NCBI RefSeq assembly: GCF_004011695.2 | Contig: NC_082405.1 | Location: forward strand, 248,001 to 312,000 | Source: Ascochyta rabiei | Lineage: Eukaryota; Ascomycota; Dothideomycetes; Pleosporales; Didymellaceae | Direction of reading: 5' to 3' | DNA: 64,000 nt | Shown: positions 54,993 through 64,000 of the stretch, piece by piece | Position numbering within the stretch: position 1 is the first letter of the stretch | How the letters are laid out: every line of letters starts with the position of its first letter | Notes under the pieces: model-generated | Database searches by the model: none | What the model was told of the DNA's origin: nothing | Seen by the model: only the letters and a program-made list of their open reading frames with translations | Translations under genes and position numbers: made by a program

Positions 54993-56453
54993 TCATGAGG
55001 GTAGCACGGATGTCTGCTTGGGAGATGCGCTCCCGTTGGAAAGAATCGGCCGGGGCTCTCGTTGCTGGGGCTCGCCGTATGCCCACTTGGTTGCGGCGTT
55101 GACAATGTTGGCGCATATGGGGTCGACGTGCTTGATCCACAACGCTGCGCATCGGTATAGGAGGTAGAAGAAGACGACCACGGCGATGAAGATGTGCGTT
55201 GTGGATCCGCGCTGGAGGTCCAGCTGCTCGCCCTTCTCGTTGCGCGGTGGGTTCATGGCGGACGGGAGGTAGATCATCCACGTGAGGACCGACTTGATGA
55301 ACGTATTGTGCAGCAGGTAGACGGGAAAACTGACGCGGCCGAGAAAGTTGAAAACTGGAGATGTGAGGACCTTGCGGGCTCGCGCCGAGAAGAAGATGCC
55401 GAGAAGCACGGTGGACGCGCCGAGATGGTCCCAGTAGCGACGGACGTCGGCCTTGTCGCACGTGATGCTGTGCATGATCTTCTGCATGATGTGAGACCAG
55501 TGCGCGTTCTGGGGGCTGTCCTGAGGGTAGCCGGCCAGGAACATGCCAAAGACAATCATCATGGCGGGGATGGGTGCGGGCAGGACAGAGGTCGCGGAGT
55601 CCTTGTAGTGGTTGTGGAGTTCGGCGACGAACATGCCTGTGACAATGTTGAGGCCCTTGAGCGCTCCAATTGCGAGACCTGGTCATGTTAGCTGGTTGGT
55701 CGCTCGGCTCGTTTATACATTCTGCTCACCCTCGCCCATCTGCCAAAAGTAGATGTACAGGACGGCGTAGATCAGCATGCGGGCCTTGGGCTTGACCATG
55801 ACGGTCGCAAACATGGTCGTGTAGACCAGCATGCTGCCCTCCAGGAAAAGATGCAGGGTCCACTGTGTGCCGTCGTACTCGTTCCAGCCAACGGTCCATG
55901 TTTCCGTCTCGACCTTGACCAGCGACGTGAAGGCGGCCCACAGCGTCGGCTCCTGCCTGTGCCAGCCCTGGCGAATCCAGGTCGAGTCGACATGCTTGGT
56001 CATGTGGTACGCGTTCGTGTTGGCCATGAACCAGGTGACGAAGGTGGCAGCCATGGTGGGCAGGACCAGGCGGCCAGAGCGGGCGAGGGCAGAGCGGGCG
56101 ATGCCGGTGAAGGCGGCATCGTGGTTGCCGGCACGCGACTTGCTGATGGGGCCGATCGAGTTGACGTATCCGGTGACGAGGAAGAAGATGGCTACGGCGC
56201 TGCGGCCGCCGACTGCGAGGCGGAAGAAGGGCAGCTGGAAGAGGTGCGGCGCCGTCTTTGCGTCGGGGGCGGGCGAGTGCAGCCAGGGCACGAGAGCGGT
56301 GCACAGGTGGCCGCACACGACCATGAAGGATGCGATGCCGCGCAGGCCCTGGACATGATCGAGTTAGCCACAGTGACACGGGCGGGGTTCATGGGGACGC
56401 GCGTGCGACGCAGGGCTACGCACATCTATCCAGTTGGCGTCGCGGGGAGGCAT
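54993..56453 (-). CDS. Family-3 membrane acyltransferase (OafA/YrhL type)
   Basis: Three exons: 56453-56424 (10 codons), 56348-55730, 55678-54993; introns 75 and 51 bp; 444 aa. The spliced N-terminus reads RDANWIDGLRGIASFMVVCGH, the acyltransferase-3 signature whose active-site His follows the GLRGIA turn. Further blocks are FFRLAVGGRSAVAIFFLVTGYV, SGRLVLPTM and, near the end, LGRVSFPVYLLHNTF, all typical of PF01757. About ten membrane segments are predicted by eye. The family transfers acyl groups to sugars, antibiotics or other small molecules; the fungal substrates are mostly unknown. The 30-nt first exon carries the active-site context and is easily missed. Confidence 0.88.
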
Positions 56454-56654
56454 TGTGCCAGTGTGCGAGCGCGCAATGCGGGTGTTGGGTGACAAGGAGC
56501 GTAGTGGTTGGGAGGGAGTGTCCAGCGAGCAAGAGGAGAGCAGCAGTTCGATTCAAGCTGTCTGCATCGCCGTTCCTGCAGGGTCTCTGGTGGCTGTGGC
56601 CGCTAGGTGCGAGTCTGGGTACGCAGTACTGGGCACGCGGAACGCGGTACGAGG

Positions 56655-56750
56655 CGCTGCTATAGATAGGGCGCGGGCGGGACAAAGGAAGTGCGACAAG
56701 GCGCTGCTGTGGATAGGCCTGGGCGGGACAAAGAAAGTGCGACAAGACAG
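56655..56750 (+). repeat. Two-copy tandem duplication of about 48 bp
   Basis: Two adjacent, slightly diverged copies share the words CTGCT, GATAGG, GGGCGGGACAAA and AAGTGCGACAAG in the same order. Confidence 0.75.
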
Positions 56751-56920
56751 GCAAGCAGGTGCAAGAGTCAACAGAGAAGGAAATAAAAGTCAACGCAGGA
56801 GGAGGAGCAGGAGGAGGATGGCGCCAGATATGCGTTTGGTCTTTGCAGGAGCACTTAAGGAAATGTCCCCACCGGCATTTTTTAGGAACACGCAGGCTTG
56901 CGACGCGGCTGGCGAGTTGC

Positions 56921-56990
56921 AGGGCAGGCAGGGCAGGCAGGGCAGGGCAGGCAGGGCAGGGCAGGCAGGGCAGGGCAGGCAGGGCTGGAC
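56921..56990 (+). repeat. GGCAGGGCA-type minisatellite
   Basis: Irregular tandem array of GGCAG and GGGCA words over about 70 bp. Confidence 0.85.
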
Positions 56991-58339
56991 GCCCCGGGTG
57001 CCAAGAAAGCAGGAGCTTAGCTCGACCTCCCTTCAGCGGCAGCGGGCGACTCCTGGCGCTCCTGGCGTCTCCTGTGCCCGCTAGAGTCACCCACCACGCC
57101 GATGGGGAATGCATGGTGCTGCTGCGAGAGAGGCGGCAACGCATCCAAGACGGCGCTACGCAGCCTGTCGCGTGCCTGCTGGAGAAAAGCACCCTTTTCC
57201 AACGAGTCCACTGCGTCCCTCTCGTCGAGCGCGTCACAGCGGATGCCTCTCCTCACTGCTCTGGCATGTGGCACCAATACCATGCAGTGGACGCAGCCAA
57301 GAAATTCCGCTCGAAGCAACTGTAACGCCTGACTGCCGTCTTGCTGTCCTCAGCGTGCTGCCGTCGACAACAATGAGAAACTCTCCCCAAAGCTTCACTC
57401 TCTGTCGCATTCGGGCCAGCTGCACCGGGACATGGCATCTCGACGGCGCTGTAGCGCTCGCGTTAGCCTGCTAAACCTCCCCTTGGGGCCACATTTTGGC
57501 GGCGCCGTCTTGGCGCTGACGTTGACTTGACGGCTAATCCCTGTCATCCCGACTACTGGCGTCAGGGGTGTCGCCGGCCCTCTGCGACACAGACACGTCC
57601 GATCCAAGTTGATCATTTGTCCAAACAAGTGTTTCGCCTAGAGTGCGGGCTCTCCCATGCACGCGTTTGCCGTGTTTGATCTTCATTGCAGGCACTGCGG
57701 GCCAGTCGTCGTGGAAGGACGCAAGTCGTGCAGAGGACGCCGTTCGCTTCTTCAGGCCTCTCACCGTCAGCACCGTACCAAAGTCCGGTCCTCTGCTGGA
57801 ACGGTGTCGTGTACAACTGTGCATTCATTGTCCGAAGAAGCTGCACCAATCCAGTGCAAGTCTACACCTCCCGCTTGCCATCTCAACTTCCGTGCCTCAC
57901 ATATACAGCCGTTTCACGTTGATCTGACACCAGCAGATCTGTATCTGCCACGCACTCCCCTCGTTTCGCACGGCCGCAGGATCGACAAAGAGGTCGCTCG
58001 GACGGGCGTCCCACTTCCCCAGGAACACGTTAAGCGGTCAAGCTCGCGTCCCAGCATTATTGTACTATGGTATCTAGGCGAAAGTAGAGTCCCATGGCCA
58101 GTGCAATGTGAAGGAAAAGCAGAGGCTTGGCAAGTCCGACTTCCGAGCTTTTCTTGACTTCCACCAATTAGCGGACATCTTTTCTCTTCGTCATCTGCAA
58201 CAGCGTCCGTGTCCGTGCGCGCTCGTTATAAACATGAATAGGCGTTTCTGCACAAGACCCACCGCACTGGCCATGGGACTCTACTTTCGCCAGATACCAC
58301 AGTACATGGTGACGAAGCTTGACTTGGATAACGTCAGCA

Positions 58340-58375
58340 ACATCCATGCATCCATGCATCCATCCATCCATCCAT
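58340..58375 (+). repeat. (CATC)n tetranucleotide repeat
   Basis: CATC and CATGCATC words, about eight units. Confidence 0.85.
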
Positions 58376-58639
58376 GCTATTTCCTGGTCCACGAGACAAT
58401 GTGAATGCGAGGAATCAGTTACGAGAAGCCTCGTCTTGCTCGGCGTTGAGGTAGAGCTGTCAGTGTACAGTATGCTGCTATGGGTATAATACGGCTACGA
58501 TCCGACGCCCACCCGTCCAACCCCAACATCGGTCATGGCACGCACGCACCTGCTCTATAATAAACAGCGCCAATGCACCATCCTTTCGAAACAACACCGT
58601 ACCGACCACCGTTCGTCCAGAACGAAGCGTGAAGCGGCA

Positions 58640-61549
58640 TCACCCCTCTACCTCGCTCTCCGCGTTGTCACTGTCAGTAATCAACTCCTTCGACTTGTAC
58701 GCCTTCGTAGTACTCGGTGTACCCTTCTTGTTCCGCTTCGCTGTAGATTTGCCAGAACCCACGCCACTCATTCTCTTTCTCTTCTGGCTAGAGTGGGAGA
58801 CGGGCGCATCCTCTCCACCTGCGTCTAGCTCGGGCAGAGGGATGTATCGGTCGTCCATCTCAGACTTGTGGTTCTCATTCATGTAGGCAAGGAGAGCGCC
58901 AAGAGATGCCGTCAGATCTTCTTGTTCGTCAACAAGCTCCCGCAGTTCCTTGTAAGCCTTTTGCAAGGTGCGTACAGACCATGTCTGCTTCATCTGCTCG
59001 GCGATATCCTGCCAGACAATCTGACTCTCCGTTTCGCATCCATCCGCAACCACCTGCTCGACAACATGGCCCACGAGATCGAACTTGTCGCCCCAAAGCA
59101 TGTCTTCCGGTCCGAGTGGACTTGCTTCTGCAATTGCGCCGGCTGACTCGCCTTCTTTCTTTGCCCTTGATTTGTCACGCTTCTTCTGCGGTTCCTCCAC
59201 CCCCACCTGGCCTGGTTCCGGCGTCTTTCTCGGCTTGATCTCGACACCTACAGTAGCTGGCGGCTCTCGAGCTCTCATCTGCTTCCATTTCGATTGGCAT
59301 TGCAAGCGACTGCGAGTGTCACCCATCTCCCTACAGACTTCGTGCCAGTTGATGACGGGCGTGTAGTCGTCGAGAGGCGGCTTTCCGGTTTCTGCCAGGT
59401 GATCCTCGACTCTTTGACACACAGTGGACAGAACCTTGACAAACTTCTCCTCTTCATCCTTGCTCCAACGTTTCGTCATCCTGCTCTCACCGTGCCGCAC
59501 ATAGTCCTTCCAGCGATTGTAGACATCCAACTCGAGCCGATTAAGCTGTGTTGCGACGAGTTTCCACTGGCCAGGGTGGCTGTCGGCAAGTTCTCTCAAA
59601 ATCTCGTCCTCCTCCTGTGACCAGTGCCCGCGTCGACAAGTGTGGTACCGCGCACGAACATGCCTCTTGATGTCTGAACTTTGGCGCATCAGTCCAGCGC
59701 TACCGACGTCATCCCAGAATACAGAGCTGTCCCGTTTGTATTGCTCCTCGGTTTGATCCGTCGTGTTGGACCCCATCTCCTTCCTACGGACATGAGTCCA
59801 CTGAATAATCTCGACGAGGTCCGCAACTTCAAGGCCATTTCGCTCTTGGTAGTCCCTGATGGCTCTGCGGAGAAGCTCCTTCTCGTCAGCCGTGTACTCT
59901 CCGCTCGTGCGTTTGTCAGGCGGTTGTCCTAGCTCATGCGAGCTATCAAGAGCTATCTCGGCGGCTGTTCGTCCATCGTCATCGTGATCACGCTGGTAAT
60001 TGCGGTTGGGGTCAGCTCTGCTCCTTGAGCTCCTGTGACTGGGCGTCCTAGCAAGACCCCCAACACTGGGTCGAGAGGCTTTCTTGCTATTTGTCGACTT
60101 CCTCTTGCGGCGTGAGCCGCATGATGCCGTCTTGCTGTCACTCTGGTTGTCGTTTTCTGGGAGCAGCTCGAGCTCGTCCATGTCCTCGTAATTGAAAGGC
60201 TGTGTGGGGGGGTCATCAAGGCTCCGAACTGGAGGGTCCCAGTCAAGCAATGGCGTTTTAGGAGCCTGCTTGTCTTTTCTCGACCTTTTTCTCTTTTTTG
60301 TGCTCTGTGCGGTACCGGGAGTTTTGATTGGAGTAGTTGTTTCCACAGCATCTGGGAGATCTGCCTCTGCCTCTGCATCTGATTTGTTTTCAGGTAGCTT
60401 TTGAGTTTTCCTCAACGCCGAACCCGCTGGCGAAGACTGCAATCTTTCGGCTTTCAAATTGTCGAGTAATGCCATAGGAATCAACGGTTGTTCTTCAGCG
60501 TTTGAAGCGCCGACATGGTCGCGACTACCTTCCGCTGTCGCACCTGGCGCCTCTTCCTGTTCGGCTATGGACGTTTCGACGATTTTATTGCTGTCGAAAT
60601 CAGGACTGTTCACCGAGCTGTGCGGCTTGTTTTTTCTGCGCCGCTTCTGGCTCGTTTGACCTTCGATTGGGTTTGATGGCGGAGCGATGGGTTCTTCGGT
60701 CGTCTTTTCGTACGGAGTGGCTGGTATGGTGTCTTGCTCGATCAGTGTGTCTGCAAGCTCAGCCTGGCTATTCAAAGCCTGCCTCTTCCTGCGTGGATTT
60801 CGCGCCTTCACGCCTGCGGACGGCGAGCCTACGTCTGGCTGTGTTTTCTCCTCCTGCATATCGTTGTGTAGGTTGGTCTGAGCTTGCGTGTTCTCCTTGC
60901 CTTTCCCCGATTTCTTCTTCTTCGATGAGCTGGTAGTAGCTGCTTGGCTTGTTGTCAAAGGAGTTGTGGAAGGCGCAGTGTTCAGCTGCGACTCGGTTTG
61001 TGTGGCGGGCACTTCGATCTGAGTAGAAGGTATAGTGGACGCGGAGGTCTTTTTCTTCGAAGGCGAAGGACCCACAAAGGCTTGCAATTCTTTGAGAGAG
61101 TAGGACGGGAGCGACGAGCCAGGAAAAGCGTCCTGAAGATTGTTATGCGAGGCTGTAGGTGGCTTCCTCCTTGGCTTCTTGGCTTTTTTTGCGCTGGACC
61201 CAGGTGTTTTTGTGATTGTGTCTTGTGAAGCTCCGTCGAGCAACAGTGGGATTGCGGGTCCGTCGTGGTCCGTCGTGTGAAGAGCGCGAGCTTCGCTCAT
61301 GAGCTGTTGCGAAGCTGCCTCGTCGTCCATGGTAGGAGCTAAGAGTCCAATGTGTCAGCCAGCGCGTCGCAGAGCCAGTGTCAGTCCGAGCTGGGCGCAA
61401 AAGCATCCATGCAGCTTGTCGACACGCTAACACTTACTACAGCGGGGCACGCGTTCGGCGAGGCTGGGAGTTGTGACGTTTTTGGCCGTGTTCGAGCTGA
61501 GGACAGGATCTTGCGAGCTGGGGAAAGGCTGAGAAGAGGAAACGCCCAT
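58640..61549 (-). CDS. Reb1-like Myb DNA-binding factor (RNA polymerase I terminator type)
   Basis: Main exon 61338-58640 plus a proposed 5' exon 61549-61438, joined over a 99-bp intron (GTAAGT, branch GCTGACAC, CTTAG, phase 1); together 936 aa. A start at 61330 (MDDEAASQQL) would give 896 aa. Residues 1-560 are Lys/Ser/Pro-rich and disordered. Myb-type repeats follow from about 600: HWSQEEDEILRELADSHPGQ with VYNRWKDYVRHG, then KRWSKDEEEKFVKVLS with CQSKWKQMR, and a third weaker one (WQDIAEQMKQTWSVRTLQ). This matches Reb1/TTF-I-type proteins that stop rDNA transcription and open promoters. The tail is basic. Confidence 0.85.
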
Positions 61550-62335
61550 CACTAGCGGGGAGGGAGCATTGCGGGTGGTGAGGTGCTCCTGCGTGGGCCA
61601 AATGTTGTTTGCGCGCGCAAATGCTGAATTCACCGTGAAGCTCAACTTTGTGAGCACAGACGCGAATACGATGACGCGCTAAGCTAGCGTCCAACGCTGA
61701 TGATGGGATGGCTCAGGCAGAGACACAATAGATGGATGGCGCGTCAACTATGGAGTCTGCCTGCTTAATACTGTCGTATGCAAAGTAGATGAAGTTCTCT
61801 GTTTAGGCTGAGCGCCAGGCATGTACAGGAGGAAGACTGTGCTACTGCGAGCTGTACCCTGGTTCCATTTCAAAGGGACATGTCGACCGTAGAACTGGAC
61901 TGACGCTGTACACACCAGTGACTGGTCCGTCCACGTTGCACTGCGACCAAAACCGCAAATTGACACCTTATTGTGTGAGACCGCTCTCCAGCTGACCCAT
62001 GTTCGTTACCCCACAGACAGCGGCTCTTCACACCACTTTGGACGATGCTCGACATCACGACTCTCCACTTTCCGCCCAGTTTGTCAGCCAGATACACGCT
62101 TGAGACGCGTTAAGGAAGCTACACGGTGCCCGCTTACCGTTTGCTCGCTGCTGATTGGCTGTAGTGTACGGGGTTTTCAAACGTCATTGCGGTGGGATGC
62201 AACATCATTCTACGACTGACAGTTTTAAGTCCGTGTAACCCCTCTTGTTGCTAGAGATAAGTTCTTCCATATCGATTTTCGCGGGGAAATCATTCTTATC
62301 CATCGCGAACATACCGAGAAGCAGAGTGATATACG
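61550..62335. other. Divergent promoter region Reb1-like / b561-like
   Basis: 786 bp between two divergent starts with no gene seen. Confidence 0.5.
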
Positions 62336-63252
62336 ATGGCATCAGCGACTGGGATACCTCCAAACGCAGCTGCGGCGCGGGGACAGAGTGAAGAGGAGCC
62401 GCTTCTGGGCCGGAGAGGCGATGCGAGTCAACCTGATGGACAGCCTCTGTATCAAAATCTTTGGACAGGTACGTGCACTAATTTCAGTGGTTCAGACAAC
62501 TGGTTGACATCCTATAGGCACTGCAGCTATTGCACAAGGAGGCATATGGATCGTGAGTTCTGCCTAGAACAACATAATCAAGTTTGAGTCTTACTAAACC
62601 ACGACAGCTCGCAGCCATCGTCTGGGGGAGTATCCTATCTCAAAAGCTCATCTTCTTCTCTGCTCATCCGGTAAGCTCCATCGAACCTTCTCACTAGGCC
62701 ATCACTGACCACATTCTCCAGCTTCTCAATTCGGCCGGCTTCCTCCTGGCCATTCAAGCCGCACTCGTCCTCCAGCCGACACACACCCCTGAACAAAAGC
62801 GCTCCGGCACACTCGCCCACGTCCTCTTCCACGTTGGTGGCGCATCCGCCTTGACCGCCGGTCTTGTCATCATCGAGTTGAACAAAGCGGGCCCGGGGCA
62901 CGAGCATTTCAAGTCGCCTCACGCAATCCTCGGCCTCACGTTTTACATCCTGGTGTACATCCAGGCCATCGTTGGGTTCACGCAGTACTACACTCCGAGC
63001 CTGTATGGCGGTGTCGACAAGGCGAAGAGCATCTACAAGTATCACAGGATTAGCGGCTACGTGATTGCGACGCTAGGTCTTGCGACTATATGTGCAGCGA
63101 CATGGACAACGTACAATCTGAATTTGGCGCACATGCAGCATTGGGCAGTCATTGTTGCAAGTGTGCTCGTGCTGGCCGGCACTGTGCCGAGGATCAGGTT
63201 GAGCAAGTTCGGCCTGAAGAAGGACGAGGGGCAGATCAGGCTGCAGTCGTAG
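62336..63252 (+). CDS. Cytochrome b561-type membrane protein
   Basis: Four exons (62336-62468, 62518-62552, 62608-62670, 62722-63252) with introns of 49, 55 and 51 bp give 253 aa. The N-terminal 45 residues are polar with an EEEPLLGRR dileucine-like motif, often seen in vacuolar or endosomal membrane proteins. TM1 starts TAAIAQGGIWILAAIVWG. Five or six helices follow, with histidines placed as in b561 (FFSAHPLLNSAGF, LAHVLFHVGG, FKSPHAILGL, KYHRISGY). The fold transfers electrons across membranes through two hemes. No DOMON domain. The 35-nt second exon is easily overlooked. Confidence 0.88.
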
Positions 63253-63572
63253 CCGGCACGGCTTTGCGAAGAGAAAGGAGAAGCGCTACACGATTGGATG
63301 ATGGAGGAACTTGTATTCGAAATGCTCGAAGCTCAGGATCACACATGACGCTGCATATCCTGGGTGTTGAAGGTGTCACCACGTTTTGTCAGATTCCATT
63401 GGCGCATTTGAATTTGGAAATTGACTGTTTGTATACCAAGACCAATTTGCAACAACCCTTTTCAAGTCACTCCCCAGTATTCACACTCTGGATCCCTATA
63501 ACCCTTACAACGACCTCCATGCGAACCTACACTCACAACCCCACCCCCAACCCCAGCCAACGACCATCGAAC
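63253..63572. other. Short intergenic interval
   Basis: About 320 bp. Includes the leader of the small Cys-rich protein; an in-frame upstream ATG at 63521 would add 17 Pro/Thr-rich residues. Confidence 0.45.
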
Positions 63573-63818
63573 ATGTGCACGTCGTACGAATTCAACTACC
63601 TCCGCTGCCAGCGCGAAGTCAAGCGAAACTGCAAGCACACCGACCACTTCCGGTGCGAATCAGGCATGTGCAAGGACGACGACCACGTGCACGCGACGCT
63701 GACGAGAGCGGAGAAGTGTCCCGTGCACGCCATGGGCGAGGAAAAGAAGTCGAAACGTGCAGCCCACAAGGACAGGGAGCGATGCGAATGGCCAGAAACA
63801 AATTGCCGGCCCATGTAG
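63573..63818 (+). CDS. Small cysteine-rich non-secreted protein
   Basis: 81 aa, single exon, no signal peptide. Cysteines at about 2, 12, 20, 28, 33, 49, 71 and 78 are mixed with His residues (NCKHTDHFRCESGMC, DDDHVHATL), which suggests a small zinc-binding fold. Similar MCTxYxxxYxC-starting proteins occur widely in Pezizomycotina without known function. Charged and hydrophilic throughout (KKSKRAAHKDRERCEWP). It lies in tandem after the b561-like gene. Confidence 0.6.
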   Translation: MCTSYEFNYLRCQREVKRNCKHTDHFRCESGMCKDDDHVHATLTRAEKCPVHAMGEEKKSKRAAHKDRERCEWPETNCRPM

Positions 63819-63859
63819 GTGGGGAAGATGGTGGACGGTGAGTGATCATGTGTGTGTGT

Positions 63860-63874
63860 GGGGGGGGGGGGGGG
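63860..63874 (+). repeat. Poly-G run
   Basis: A run of about 15 G, preceded by (TG)5. Confidence 0.9.
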
Positions 63875-63930
63875 AACATACACGTCATGTGCAGGATATC
63901 CACGTCCACCAGATATAAAAAAAAATATAA

Positions 63931-63931
63931 A

Positions 63932-63958
<27 letters not shown>
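63931..63958 (+). repeat. (AT)n dinucleotide repeat
   Basis: About 13 AT units directly after an A-rich stretch. Confidence 0.9.
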
Positions 63959-63963
<5 letters not shown>

Positions 63964-64000
63964 CGTTCGAGACTAGCTACCGTTCGATTTTCCAGCGTGC

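Larger units (their letters stand above)
56454..58639. other. Gene-poor, repeat-bearing interval
   Basis: Contains the acyltransferase promoter, a tandem duplication near 56655-56750, a GGCAG-rich repeat (56920-56990) and a CATC repeat. Long frames here are by-products of repeats. Confidence 0.5.

Noticed and set aside
56416..57237. 273-codon minus-strand frame
   Set aside because: Its middle is a translated GGCAG minisatellite; the frame owes its length to the repeat.
1..64000. tRNA, rRNA and CRISPR features
   Set aside because: Scanned by eye for T-arm-like GGTTCGA contexts and regularly spaced repeats; the few TTCGA words lack cloverleaf partners, and no spacer arrays were seen. A tRNAscan run would be decisive.

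Overview
The window looks like nuclear DNA of a filamentous ascomycete, most likely a plant-associated Dothideomycete (Pleosporales-like). Evidence for this is the short GT-AG introns (mostly 47-75 bp) with CTAAC/CTGAC-type branch sites, mid-range GC coding regions, long AT-poor 5' leaders, a large share of secreted plant-cell-wall enzymes, and a RIP-like degenerate transposon at the left edge. The genus cannot be named from the sequence alone. All splice junctions below were derived by reading the sequence, and each gives a reading frame whose length is a multiple of three.

Layout. 0-6.6 kb: degenerate Tc1/mariner transposase fragment, a lysophosphatidic acid acyltransferase, a single-pass membrane protein and a long empty interval. 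6.6-13.6 kb: a GPI-anchored Crh-type cell wall transglycosylase, a COQ11-like epimerase divergent from the YEATS protein Yaf9 across a minisatellite promoter, and the RIO1 kinase. 14.4-26.7 kb: a secreted cysteine-rich protein followed by a hemicellulose-degradation block (GH43, GH54 arabinofuranosidase, GH43_26-like, AA9 LPMO), with a LovD-like serine hydrolase inside it and a 356-bp Mutator-like MITE next to it. 28.3-38.0 kb: housekeeping genes (Cdc37, Rtt103 divergent from clathrin light chain, a Dal5-type MFS transporter, STRAP-like WD40, a mitochondrial cupin).

39-45.6 kb is the most interesting part. A mitochondrial Mdl1/ABCB10-type ABC transporter and an orphan FAD/NADPH reductase without a flavodoxin domain are divergently transcribed from a 2.2-kb intergenic region. 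That region contains five perfect ATCWGATAA motifs (the iron-repressor SreA/Sre1 consensus), four tandem CCAAT boxes, and two perfect inverted repeats. This suggests an undescribed iron-regulated redox/transport pair; the suggestion rests on motif reading and needs testing.

46.5-64 kb: a divergent F-box-like / 2EXR-like pair, a 58-aa spliced membrane micropeptide, a stomatin-family protein, a family-3 acyltransferase surrounded by many microsatellites, a Reb1-like Myb factor with a probable overlooked 5' exon, a four-exon cytochrome b561-type membrane protein and a small cysteine-rich cytosolic protein. No rRNA, tRNA, CRISPR array or secondary-metabolite backbone gene was seen.
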